Shown here piece after piece: positions 19,579 to 27,739 of a DNA stretch of 64,000 nt (position 1 is the first letter of the stretch; every line of letters begins with the position of its first letter). The DNA is from Bartonella sp. HY038 (GTDB taxonomy: Bacteria > Pseudomonadota > Alphaproteobacteria > Rhizobiales > Rhizobiaceae). The stretch is taken from contig NZ_CP059725.1 of NCBI RefSeq assembly GCF_014117425.1, positions 3,174,001 to 3,238,000 of the forward strand, in the 5' to 3' direction. The notes beneath the pieces are model-generated. The model had not been told where the DNA came from. It was given only the letters and a program-made list of their open reading frames with translations, and made no database searches. Position numbers and translations under genes: made by a program.

Positions 19579-20214
19579 CTAATTTTCCTCGTTTTTAGGT
19601 CCCTTATTCATTTGGCCTAAGGAAATATAACCAGACCAGATATTTTTACGCCGATTAGGTTCAAAGTGAGAAAAATGGCGATGTAAAGCATTGAGCACCA
19701 TGCGTGTAGCGCCAAGTAAATGTGGCAATTCCCTATCATCGATAAGGATATATTGAATTGCCGCATAAAGATTTTCATTGCCATTATCAAATTGTGCTTC
19801 CTGAATTGCTTTCAAAGTCGCACTATAGCGTCTTCGTGCCCGTAAAACCCAGGCCGAATATTCTTCCATATTTTCACTGCCGAGCTGAATGCCGGTTGCT
19901 TCATAATAGGCGCCGGGTGATAAAAGAGATCGGCGATAATCATTACGAATTTCTAAAAATCGTAATGCTGCTTGATATTGATCGGCACTGATACCGCCTG
20001 CACGATCAAATAGCGATAGCCGTCCAATATAGCTTTGAGAACGGGGATCACTTGCCTGCGCAATTGTTAGTTTATGGGCTTTGGCTCGCGCTTCAATAGC
20101 CAATTTTTGGATAGGCTCTTTGGCACGGCTAACCCGACCATTGGCTTCACGTAATTTGCCTTTCAATTTAGGGCGACCGCGTTTTCTAATGCTGATTGAA
20201 AAATTGCTATTCAT
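19579..20214 (-). CDS. Unknown basic protein with AT-hook-like N-terminus
   Basis: A 211-residue protein I cannot assign to a characterised family. The N-terminus is very basic and contains RKRGRPKLKGK, whose RGRP core resembles an AT hook, so DNA binding is plausible. The rest is predicted mostly helical and Arg-rich (WVLRARRRYSATLKAI). GAGGAA lies at good spacing before the ATG. It is transcribed divergently from the S24-type repressor at 20707, with a perfect palindrome between them, so the two probably form a regulatory module such as a prophage remnant or mobile-island control region. No integrase or other phage gene is nearby. Confidence 0.7.
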   Translation of the reverse strand: MNSNFSISIRKRGRPKLKGKLREANGRVSRAKEPIQKLAIEARAKAHKLTIAQASDPRSQSYIGRLSLFDRAGGISADQYQAALRFLEIRNDYRRSLLSPGAYYEATGIQLGSENMEEYSAWVLRARRRYSATLKAIQEAQFDNGNENLYAAIQYILIDDRELPHLLGATRMVLNALHRHFSHFEPNRRKNIWSGYISLGQMNKGPKNEEN

Positions 20215-20706
20215 AAAAATTCCTCACATTTTTAATAATTGTTCTTGTTTTGTTCTTTTGACGATTATGAAGAAGTGATGATTTTGTCTCTTTCAAAAAT
20301 CTTGAATAATTGGAAATGGAATAGAAGAGGTGGTTTGGTTAAAAATGATGAAATTATTTGGTAATCACTTGGCTTAATACATCTTTATCCAGCTAATTTT
20401 GTGCAATTGGTTTGTTTCAAAATCCAAGTGCCAGATTATAGAAATTATCATTCGTTTTTTCCATCTATTTTTGCAAAAAATCAAATGCACCCAACATATA
20501 ATCATCATTGATGATTGCTTGAATATACGGTAAATTTACCGTTAAAATCAAGGTAAATTTATTGGATATTTTAACTACTGGTGGATAATTATCTTAAACC
20601 ATTAAAATAAAAACAATATTATTTTTTAATGATAAATTGATTTTATCAGTATTTATGACAAGATATTAAAAATATATCGATTCGATTTTGTAAGGGATAT
20701 ATACCT
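20215..20706. other. Divergent control region between the unknown gene and the repressor
   Basis: About 490 AT-rich bases between divergently transcribed genes. It holds the palindromic operator-like sites at 20527-20563 and presumably both promoters. I see no ORF. Confidence 0.5.
20527..20563. promoter_or_regulatory. Paired operator-like palindromes
   Basis: ACGGTAAATTTACCGT at 20527-20542 is a perfect 16-bp palindrome. A degenerate second copy (AAGGTAAATTTATT, 20550-20563) has its centre 23 bases away, about two helical turns, as expected for cooperative repressor dimers. It lies upstream of the S24-type repressor gene, whose product is the obvious candidate ligand. Confidence 0.6.
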
Positions 20707-21468
20707 GTGATCCAGAACAAAGACAGCCAAAACAATAAAAATAATTTTGACAGTTTGGCCGGCCGTATAAAACAGCGGCTTGAAAAGCTGGGCAAGAGTG
20801 AGCGCAAGGCCTCGCTAGAGGCGGGGTTGAGCGATTCCTTTTTGCGTAATATTCGTGAAGGGAAATCGTTGTCTCCGCGTATTGATACACTCGAAAAAAT
20901 AGCCGTTGTTTTGCAGACAACTGCACAATGGCTTATGAACGGTGAAGGAAATGCGGAATTTTTGCACCAAAATGCCCATTTAGACCCATCATCGGGCATA
21001 TATAACGATAATGGCAATGATCTGGCAGAGTCAGCCAATGGTATGATTGTTAAGGGGTTAAAATTTGGCACTCGGCGGCTGCCGGTTTTTGGCCAGGCCG
21101 TTGGTGGTGTTGATGGGGATTTTCCAATGAATGGTACGGTCTTATTTGATGTTCTATGTCCACCACAATTGGAAGATGTTGAAGATGCTTACGCGATCAT
21201 GATTTCAGGCGATTCTATGTATCCACGCTATGAAGATGGTGAACTTGCTTTTATTGATCCAAACCGCCGTGTTAAAAAAGGTGATTATGTTGTTGCGCAA
21301 GTTATAATCAAAAATGACACCACGCCCCATGCTTTCATCAAAAAATTTCTGCGCCACAATGCACAAGAATTGGTTTTAGAGCAGTTTAATCCAATGAAAG
21401 AATTATCCTTTCCCCATGCAAATGTTGTATCGGTACATTTTATTGCTTTGGCTGGCGTGATTTCTTAA
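20707..21468 (+). CDS. XRE-family repressor with S24 peptidase domain
   Basis: A 253-residue phage-type (C2/CI-like) repressor. Residues about 15-80 form an HTH domain (RKASLEAGLSDSFLRNIREGK). The C-terminal half is a LexA/S24 peptidase-like domain with the nucleophile in ISGDSMYP (Ser170) and the general-base Lys in AFIKKFL (Lys212 or Lys213). The linker has GQAVGGVDG rather than a plain Ala-Gly site, so self-cleavage is uncertain. The start is GTG with AAGGGAT about 10 bases upstream. It faces the unknown gene at 19579 across paired palindromes, which it probably binds. Similar single repressors occur in Rhizobiales outside complete prophages, so it may be a domesticated stress regulator. 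Confidence 0.88.
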   Translation: MIQNKDSQNNKNNFDSLAGRIKQRLEKLGKSERKASLEAGLSDSFLRNIREGKSLSPRIDTLEKIAVVLQTTAQWLMNGEGNAEFLHQNAHLDPSSGIYNDNGNDLAESANGMIVKGLKFGTRRLPVFGQAVGGVDGDFPMNGTVLFDVLCPPQLEDVEDAYAIMISGDSMYPRYEDGELAFIDPNRRVKKGDYVVAQVIIKNDTTPHAFIKKFLRHNAQELVLEQFNPMKELSFPHANVVSVHFIALAGVIS

Positions 21469-21585
21469 AGGAATTCACGCCAAATATTATTAATAGGCCC
21501 TGCCCCTAATGAATTTAGGGCTGTAAAGTGTCATGTGAAGTGAAAATTTTTTACTCTCACTTTGGAAGATATAAACCTACTCAGA

Positions 21586-21852
21586 TTATTTACGCCAATT
21601 TAATATGCGTATAATGATAAATATTGGCACCACCACCGCTGCACCAACAAAAATAACATTGAGCAATTGGCTGGCAGATGAAAAGCCAGTACGCCATAAA
21701 TGGGCAATCATATCCCATAGCCGTTCAAAAACATTAAATGGTGTCCAGCCAAAGAAGTTAAGCAAAGCACCAATAATAAGAGAAAATATTAGTAATTTGA
21801 TAAAAACTCTGCCTGGTGAGTCACCCAAAAATGATTGCAACCATTTTGTCAT
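21586..21852 (-). CDS. DUF6460-type small membrane protein
   Basis: An 88-residue inner-membrane protein. MTKWLQSFLGDSPGRVFIKL leads into one hydrophobic span, followed by GWTPFNVFERLW and a second hydrophobic span near the C-terminus that ends in RILNWRK. This architecture is conserved in Rhizobiales proteins I recall as DUF6460; function unknown. It converges on the repressor gene and is monocistronic. Confidence 0.75.
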   Translation of the reverse strand: MTKWLQSFLGDSPGRVFIKLLIFSLIIGALLNFFGWTPFNVFERLWDMIAHLWRTGFSSASQLLNVIFVGAAVVVPIFIIIRILNWRK

Positions 21853-22168
21853 ATAAATTTCCGATCAATTACTTTTATTGGCATTTGAGAGCTGATTATT
21901 ATCAGCCATTTCATCATTCATGATAATATAGGAGGTTTCAAGGCGCTTGTTAATAATCTATTATAGGTAAATTACAATTTCTTTCTTCTTTTTGGACTTT
22001 ATATCCAATAGGGTATGTCGAGCATTTTTGTCGCAATAGGTAAGCTATGCAAGTCATCCATTTTATCTTATATTAAGGGCAGGGCTGAAAGTCGTTTGCT
22101 AAATGAATGAGGTGGAGTGAGCACAATTTAATGCTTGAAACCATTAATTTATAGTGATTGAATGAGCT
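21853..22168. other. Intergenic region left of the MITE
   Basis: About 315 AT-rich bases upstream of the DUF6460 gene with no ORF I can support. It ends at the left terminal repeat of the MITE-like element. Confidence 0.5.
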
Positions 22169-22434
22169 AGGGTCAGGACCTATTAATTTGAACGAAATGG
22201 TATGAGTAAATTTTTGTGAGAAGAAGGAGAAGAGCCGCAGGAAATATAAATATTTTCAAGGGGCTTCGACAAAGTTATCGCGAAAATTTACCATATCCTG
22301 AAAGGACACAAAAACAGCTGTAATCTACTGCGTCGTAAAGCTTAACTGGGTATACCACCCACTTTTCGCTTTCCTCCTTGTATATTTTTGCTGTTTATTG
22401 TGCCATTTTATTTAAATTAACAGGTCCTGACCCT
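22169..22434. mobile_element. MITE-like element, 266 bp, with terminal inverted repeats
   Basis: The ends are inverted repeats: the left starts AGGGTCAGGACCTATTAA (22169) and the right, read in reverse complement, starts AGGGTCAGGACCTGTTAA (22434), 20 of 21 matches. Weaker pairing continues for about 15 more bases (AAATGG in both). The 190-base interior has no ORF and contains partly complementary purine-rich and pyrimidine-rich arms, so the whole could fold into a long hairpin. No clear target duplication is visible. A related 75-bp element lies at 24399-24473 and a solo end at 6177. No transposase in this window shares these ends. Confidence 0.75.
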
Positions 22435-22484
22435 CGGCAGAATAAAATCGCTTTAAAGTATTTTATGTTCAAGGAGAGGCTATA

Positions 22485-22691
22485 ATGAAATTATATCGCT
22501 TTTTAACCGGACCTGATGATGCTAGTTTTTGCCATAAGGTGACGGCTGCGTTAAATAATGGTTGGATGCTTTATGGCAGCCCCACTTATGCTCCTAATCC
22601 TGAAAATGGCGTTATGCAATGCGGTCAAGCAGTGATTAAGGAAGTTGATGGTATTCAATATACTGAAAACATGAAGCTTAGCCAATATTAA
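22485..22691 (+). CDS. DUF1737 family protein
   Basis: A 68-residue protein beginning MKLYRFLTGPDDASFCHKV and containing LNNGWMLYGSPTY and CGQAVIKEV, the conserved core of DUF1737. Function unknown; cytoplasmic. AAGGAGAGG precedes the ATG. Its promoter region is only 50 bases from the end of the MITE-like element, so the insertion may affect its expression. Confidence 0.85.
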   Translation: MKLYRFLTGPDDASFCHKVTAALNNGWMLYGSPTYAPNPENGVMQCGQAVIKEVDGIQYTENMKLSQY

Positions 22692-22774
22692 AATATTATG
22701 TAATAAAAGTGGTGGCGTACAAAATTTATTAAAAATTGTTTTGTTTTTGCATGAAATAACGCGAAACTATAAAA

Positions 22775-22811
22775 TTAGAGCATTTTTACCAAGTTGGTTA
22801 AAGTGCTCTAA
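22775..22811. repeat. AGAGCA/TGCTCT hairpin repeat, copy 2
   Basis: TTAGAGCATTTTTACCAA pairs with a right arm ending TGCTCTAA: a stem of about 18 bp with two mismatches and a one-base loop. Same design as the copy at 19519. It lies between the converging DUF1737 and alcohol-dehydrogenase-like genes and could terminate both. Confidence 0.65.
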
Positions 22812-22859
22812 TAATGATATTAATTGTAATGCTTATTTTATTGGACGCCGTACAAGACG

Positions 22860-23981
22860 CTATTCGCGTTTCATTTTACCTGCAATAGCAGCATTAATAA
22901 TAGTAAGAGCTGCTTTTTGCGTAAAACGGATAGGATACATGTGGGCAAGTGGGTGATTAACCGACATTTGCTCAAGCATTAATTTTTCTTTGCGTTTTAT
23001 CTTTGCTGTTCCCACAAGATTGGTCAATTTACTTGGTACGCTAGCCAAACGGCGTAATTTTAGCAAGGCTTTGGCAAGCCCTGTCGAGCCGCCTTTAATG
23101 CCAAGGTGGTTAGCAAGGTCGGTTAGTCGTGGGTCAAGCACCTCAAGATTATAGGTGAGGACATGGGGGAGAAGAAGCCCTGCAGCCTTGCCGTAACCCA
23201 CGCCATAGATAAAACTTAAACAGCGCGCTAATGCAGCTGTTGCCCCTTGTCTTTGGGTGCCTGCAAGGCCTGCCATGACCGCCGCACTTAATAAATGGGC
23301 ATGGATTTCGTGGTTTGTTGGATTATTGATTAATTGCGGCAATTGCGCAAATATAGTTTTGGTGGCCTCTAGGGATAGATTGTCAGCCAAGGGGTCAAAG
23401 CCACCTACACACCAAGCTTCAATGGCGTGGACAAGAATAGCAAGAGCAGAATCGACCAATAATGCCTTATTTTGTTTACAAGCAAGTCTTGTGTCAAAAA
23501 GAACGAGTTTGGGTAATTCTATTTTATGCAAAGTAACTGAGGGATATTTTTCACCGGTTTGGTATGAAAATCCATAAGGCAAAAATTCAGTTGTATTGCC
23601 AGCAGTTAGAGGAACCGCCATGACGGGTATTTTTAAGTTATTGGCCGCAAGCCGCGCAAAAGCTATGATACGGCTAGCACCAAGAGCGACAACGCAATCA
23701 AATTCGCCTTTCATGATAATTTCATCGGCAAAACTAATGCTTTGATCACTAACGTAACCAATGTCTTCTGAAAAACTACCAAATGAATAATTGCTGCGGT
23801 CAAGCCGGCGCAATAGATTTTTAACAATTGCCGAATTGGCAGTTTGCTTATCACAAATTATGATAGGGCTTTTTAAATTATAATGTTCAAGCTGCGCTTC
23901 AATTTCGCTAAAACGGCCTTCACCTAATAATATGCGAGTGGGAATATTCCACTCAGCCTTGGCAACACTATCATTCATCAT
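22860..23981 (-). CDS. Iron-alcohol-dehydrogenase-fold protein lacking most metal ligands
   Basis: A 373-residue relative of group III (iron-type) alcohol dehydrogenases. The fold is recognisable from the LGEGRFSEIE start, VPLTAGNTTEFLP, the ILVHAIEAW helix and LLLPHVLTYN. The four metal ligands of the family (Asp, His, His, His) are mostly absent: DALTHAIE has become AILVHAIE (Asp to Ala), the first His of the VHxMxH segment aligns with Ala, and the PHG His aligns with Tyr in GYGKAAGLLLPHV. The usual GGGSxxDxAK dinucleotide loop is LGASRIIAFAR. It may bind a nucleotide without metal, or be a decayed gene kept open. The frame extends to a TTG at 24020; the ATG at 23981 after AAAGAGA is preferred. 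Confidence 0.8.
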   Translation of the reverse strand: MMNDSVAKAEWNIPTRILLGEGRFSEIEAQLEHYNLKSPIIICDKQTANSAIVKNLLRRLDRSNYSFGSFSEDIGYVSDQSISFADEIIMKGEFDCVVALGASRIIAFARLAANNLKIPVMAVPLTAGNTTEFLPYGFSYQTGEKYPSVTLHKIELPKLVLFDTRLACKQNKALLVDSALAILVHAIEAWCVGGFDPLADNLSLEATKTIFAQLPQLINNPTNHEIHAHLLSAAVMAGLAGTQRQGATAALARCLSFIYGVGYGKAAGLLLPHVLTYNLEVLDPRLTDLANHLGIKGGSTGLAKALLKLRRLASVPSKLTNLVGTAKIKRKEKLMLEQMSVNHPLAHMYPIRFTQKAALTIINAAIAGKMKRE

Positions 23982-24020
23982 AATAATCAATCTCTTTAAA
24001 TCATTTTTCACCAAGAACAA

Positions 24021-24398
24021 AAGCTGGTTGCATTTATATCGGTCTATAATCTTTATATGGGGCAGCGAAATGAAATTGCTATAAAGTATTTATTGCTAAT
24101 TAAGTAAAGTCTTATTTTAAGGAACGGATGAAACCAGCTCATTTTGTCCTTCAAATCGTTCCGCGTATTTTAACAATACGCTAAAATATTGGTTAGATTT
24201 TTTAAATTCATTCGAACAACATATAGATTTTATCAATCTATGCAAAAGAAATTGCAAAGATTGATATATTTATCGCGTTAAATAGCTATTTAAGGCATAG
24301 CAATGCTCAGTGCGGCGGCTTTAGGCCAATTGATTGTTTAGAGCGATTTTGTTAAAATGAAAGGCGTCTTTCATTTAAATACACATAATAAAAGACAA
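24021..24398. other. Intergenic region
   Basis: AT-rich DNA with a half copy of the AGAGCA hairpin repeat near 24338 and nothing else I can support. It ends at a short MITE-like element. Confidence 0.5.
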
Positions 24399-24473
24399 GG
24401 GTCAGCGCCAATTAACTTCAAGATATGGAAAATTTTCTTATACCATTAGCTTCAAATTAACGAGCTCTGACCC
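24399..24473. mobile_element. Short MITE-like element, 75 bp
   Basis: GGGTCAGCGCCAATTAA at 24399 and, in reverse complement from 24473, GGGTCAGAGCTCGTTAA form imperfect terminal repeats separated by an AT-rich core. The ends share GGGTCAG and the ATTAA block with the 266-bp element at 22169, so it looks like a shorter member of the same family. Confidence 0.6.
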
Positions 24474-24549
24474 AATGAGATTTTTTATTAAAAACCGATC
24501 ATATTTTTAGTTGTGCATATTTTTATCAAAAACTTTAATTTTAAGAGTA

Positions 24550-25476
24550 TTAGCTATTATAGCTTCTGGTAACACGGTCAATAACGCGTCTTCCCATCAA
24601 GCTTGCAGCAAGGTCCATCATTAAGGTTGCGGTTTTGCCCCGCTCGTCAAGAAACGGGTTAAGTTCAACAAGATCAAGGCTAGAAACCAGCTTGCTATCG
24701 CTTAAAAGTTCCATAATCAAATGGGCTTCACGAAAGGTTGCCCCGCCAGGTACGGTTGTGCCAACGGCAGGTGCAATCGAAGGATCGAGAAAGTCCACGT
24801 CAAGGCTGACATGCAAAATACCCTTGGCTTGTTCAACCCGCTCCAAAAAGCGGCGCAATAAAACACCGACACCCAGCTCATCAATATTGCGCATGTCGCA
24901 AATGGTAATTGGTGTTTTATTAAGCGCGGTACGTTCAGCGCCATCAACACTACGAATGCCAAAAAGACAGATATTTTTAAGCGGAACTGGATTGGCAAGG
25001 GGAGGGAAATAACCTTCAAAACCTGCTTGACCACTGAGGTAGGCAACAGGTGTGCCATGTAAATTGCCACTTTTGGTACTATCAAGTGTATGAAAATCAG
25101 TATGGGCATCAAGCCATAAAACAAAAAGCGGTTTGCCGATTTGTTGTGCATAGCGTTGCATGCCGGCGACAGTACCAGCCGATAAAGCGTGATCGCCCCC
25201 CATAAAAATTGGAAACCCTTGGGAGCGCTCTTGATAGGCGCGCTCAGTAATAGCCTCAATCCAATCATGGACCTGTGGTAAATGATAGATTTCTTTATTT
25301 GGGTGGTGGAGTTTTGACTTAGAGGCAGGGGTTATATTGCCAGTATCAATTACATTATGCCCCAAATCTTCTAAGGCCTTTACGATGCCAGCTGCACGAT
25401 AAGCACTTGGCCCCATATCGCAGCCCAAACGCCGTGATCCATCTTGCATGCCAATACCTACGAGGCGAATATCCAT
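24550..25476 (-). CDS. rocF: Arginase
   Basis: Hydrolyses arginine to ornithine and urea with a binuclear manganese centre; cytosolic. All ureohydrolase signatures are present: GGDHALSAG (His ligand) near residue 92, WLDAHTDFH near 120, and SLDVDFLDPSIAPAVGT near 225. Length 308 is typical. The N-terminal GMQDGSRRLGCDMGP fits arginase rather than agmatinase or formiminoglutamase. It is monocistronic. Ornithine could feed putrescine, the precursor for the carboxyspermidine genes at 45-47.6 kb; that link is inference. Confidence 0.93.
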   Translation of the reverse strand: MDIRLVGIGMQDGSRRLGCDMGPSAYRAAGIVKALEDLGHNVIDTGNITPASKSKLHHPNKEIYHLPQVHDWIEAITERAYQERSQGFPIFMGGDHALSAGTVAGMQRYAQQIGKPLFVLWLDAHTDFHTLDSTKSGNLHGTPVAYLSGQAGFEGYFPPLANPVPLKNICLFGIRSVDGAERTALNKTPITICDMRNIDELGVGVLLRRFLERVEQAKGILHVSLDVDFLDPSIAPAVGTTVPGGATFREAHLIMELLSDSKLVSSLDLVELNPFLDERGKTATLMMDLAASLMGRRVIDRVTRSYNS

Positions 25477-25608
25477 ATTTTTTCCACTCTTTGTTAAAAA
25501 AATGCAAACTATAAACGAGTTATGGCATTTTTATGTGATATGATAATGACAACAATAACTGACGTTATCATTGTGTTTTTCGTTAGATTTTGTCTATTTA
25601 ACTTGATG

Positions 25609-26688
25609 CTAATTAAAACTAGCTAAATATTCGTGTTCTAATAAGGTAATTAGATCACTTGCTGGTAAGAAACGGGCAAATGGTGCTCCTTGGCCAGCCC
25701 AATAACCGCCAATATCAAAATTTTGTTCCTTTGCCATAATGGACATGATCTGTTTTGTCGCATCATAGGCAAAAGGATAGTCGGCAATAATATTGGTATC
25801 AAGGCTCATGCCCCAGCCAACAAAATCATTCATAAGGCTACGAGCCGGCCGGCCAGAAATGACCTGCGTCATCGTTGTGTTATAGGCTGCATCAGACTTT
25901 AATAATTGCCGATAATGCTCATTTGCTGCGCTTTCTTTGCAGCCAATAAAGGCAGTGCCAAGTTGCACAGCACTTGCACCAATTTTTTTATAAGCGGCAA
26001 TATCTGCCCCAGTCATGATACCGCCAGCCGCAATGATTGGAAGATTAAACCGGTTGACAAGAAGATTGGTCAAAACATGGGTAGAAAGCCGACTATCAAA
26101 CTGGTCGATGTCGAACATACCGCGATGGCCACCTGCTTCATTGCCTTGTGCAATAATCGCATCAAAGCCGCTCTTGGCAATTTGTTCGGCCTCGATAAGG
26201 TTGGTTGCGCTGGCAATTAAAGTCGCGCCGGTTTTGCGAAATAGCGCAAGGATATTTTCATCAGGAATGCCAAAATGAAAGCTAATGATCTTAGGTTGTA
26301 AATCGCAAATAGCCTCAGCAAAAGACATATCATACTTTATCGAGCCATAAACCGCTTCAAGGGGCTTATCTAATTGGCAGTTTCCGTTAAATAATTTTTC
26401 ATTTAATACTTGTCGCCAATGGCTTTCTTTTTGGCGATCTTTTTGTTCATCAAGCGAAGTTGCAGGCTCATGGCAAAAAAAGTTAATATTAAAGGCGGCA
26501 TCGGTTAAGGTTTTGGTTTTCTCAATCATTAAAACCGCGTCATCTAGCTTTAAATTGCCAATACCAAGCGAGCCAATGGCACCAGCATTACTTACAGCGG
26601 CAGCTAATTGCGGGGTTGATACGCCAGCCATCGGCGCTTGAATAAGACTAGAGCGAAAATGATTATTATCTGTTGTTTGTTTAAACAT
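25609..26688 (-). CDS. Nitronate monooxygenase family flavoprotein
   Basis: FMN-dependent enzyme of the 2-nitropropane dioxygenase/NMO family that oxidises alkyl nitronates such as propionate 3-nitronate. Signatures are QAPMAGVSTPQLAAAVSNAG at the N-terminus, GNEAGGHRG with the conserved His near residue 190, PIIAAGGIMTGADIAAY near 229, and the following GASAVQLGTAF. The frame is open from 26748, but the ATG at 26688 has AGGGGAGG directly upstream and gives the expected N-terminus (359 residues). Monocistronic, minus strand. Confidence 0.9.
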   Translation of the reverse strand: MFKQTTDNNHFRSSLIQAPMAGVSTPQLAAAVSNAGAIGSLGIGNLKLDDAVLMIEKTKTLTDAAFNINFFCHEPATSLDEQKDRQKESHWRQVLNEKLFNGNCQLDKPLEAVYGSIKYDMSFAEAICDLQPKIISFHFGIPDENILALFRKTGATLIASATNLIEAEQIAKSGFDAIIAQGNEAGGHRGMFDIDQFDSRLSTHVLTNLLVNRFNLPIIAAGGIMTGADIAAYKKIGASAVQLGTAFIGCKESAANEHYRQLLKSDAAYNTTMTQVISGRPARSLMNDFVGWGMSLDTNIIADYPFAYDATKQIMSIMAKEQNFDIGGYWAGQGAPFARFLPASDLITLLEHEYLASFN

Positions 26689-26748
26689 AGCCTCCCCTTT
26701 CTCCATCATTATTTTTATTCTTATAAGAAAAATAAATTCATCATGCAA

Positions 26749-27076
26749 ATTTAACGGCTGAAAATTGCTGCAATTTTTCGTTATATTAAATTTAGTTCGA
26801 GGGTAGGTGCATTTATTGTTGAGGCAATATCGTGATCTAATTTTTTATTTTGTTGTATTGTTTTCCGCAAAAATTGACTCAAATTTTGCAGGAAAAGATT
26901 TTAAAAAATGTGTAATCCTTTTCCAAAAAATTGAAATAAAAATTTGCTTTTCATCATTTGGCTTTCATGTAAAGCTGTGTAATATCGAGTTAAAATTTCA
27001 ATTATATTGAGGCTCATTTATTTGAGCCGGTATAATGAGACAGCTATCGCAGGATTTTTTGATAAGAGGCAGATAA
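26749..27076. other. Intergenic region between divergent genes
   Basis: About 330 very AT-rich bases. I looked for a cobalamin riboswitch ahead of the adenosyltransferase and saw no B12-box-like sequence; only a short GGCTCA/TGAGCC hairpin at about 27012-27027. Confidence 0.5.
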
Positions 27077-27652
27077 ATGGTTAAACTCAACAAGATTTAT
27101 ACCCGTACTGGCGATGATGGTACGACTGGGCTTGTTGATGGCTCGCGCCTACGAAAATCCAATCCCCGTATTGAAGCTTACGGCACAATTGATGAAGCAA
27201 ATGCCACAATAGGCATAGCGCGGCTTTATATTGAACAAGGCAGCATGCTTGATGTTATACTTTTGCGTATTCAAAATGATTTTTTTGATTTAGGCGCCGA
27301 TCTTGCTACTCCTTTGCGTGATGATAATTTACAAGAAAGTCATGATTTACGTATTGTTGCCGCACAAGTCAGCCGTATTGAGCAAGAAATTGATGTTTTG
27401 AACCAAGCATTAGAGCCATTACGTTCTTTTATTTTGCCGGCTGGCAGCTATGCAAGTGCCTATCTGCATCTTGCCCGCACAATTACTCGCCGTGCGGAGC
27501 GTGCTATGGTAGGCTTGCAAGAAGTGGAGGCAATCAATCTTGCCGCCTTGCATTATGTTAACCGCGTTTCCGATTTGCTCTTTGTTGCGGCGCGCTATGC
27601 TAATAATGATAAGGGGGGGGATGTTCTTTGGGTGCCCGGTGAAAACCGCTAA
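27077..27652 (+). CDS. PduO-type cob(I)alamin adenosyltransferase
   Basis: Transfers the adenosyl group of ATP to cob(I)alamin to form adenosylcobalamin. The N-terminal KIYTRTGDDGTTGL is the ATP-binding signature, followed by RIEAYGTIDEANATIG, and the C-terminal part contains RRAERAMV and LNRVSDLLF-like segments (here YVNRVSDLLFVAARY). Length 191 is normal. AAGAGGC precedes the ATG. Near the C-terminus the gene contains an uninterrupted run of eight G (27613-27620) coding Gly-Gly, a possible slippage site. Monocistronic. Confidence 0.93.
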   Translation: MVKLNKIYTRTGDDGTTGLVDGSRLRKSNPRIEAYGTIDEANATIGIARLYIEQGSMLDVILLRIQNDFFDLGADLATPLRDDNLQESHDLRIVAAQVSRIEQEIDVLNQALEPLRSFILPAGSYASAYLHLARTITRRAERAMVGLQEVEAINLAALHYVNRVSDLLFVAARYANNDKGGDVLWVPGENR

Positions 27653-27739
27653 ATTTGATTGAGCTAGTACTCTTCATATAGGTGAATTTTTTGGAAGATC
27701 ACACATGAAACGAGGTTCAATGCAAGAGACATCCTATAT

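Noticed and set aside
19579..21468. Complete prophage
   Set aside because: Apart from the repressor there is no integrase, terminase, capsid, tail or lysis gene, and no att-like direct repeats were seen.
22741..22956. 71-codon plus-strand ORF after DUF1737
   Set aside because: It reads through the hairpin repeat and into the 3' end of the opposite gene.
26807..27010. 67-codon plus-strand ORF in the gap before the cobalamin adenosyltransferase
   Set aside because: Low-complexity Phe/Ile/Lys composition expected from AT-rich DNA and no SD site.
26749..27076. Cobalamin riboswitch before the adenosyltransferase
   Set aside because: No B12-box-like sequence or matching long structure seen; only a short hairpin.
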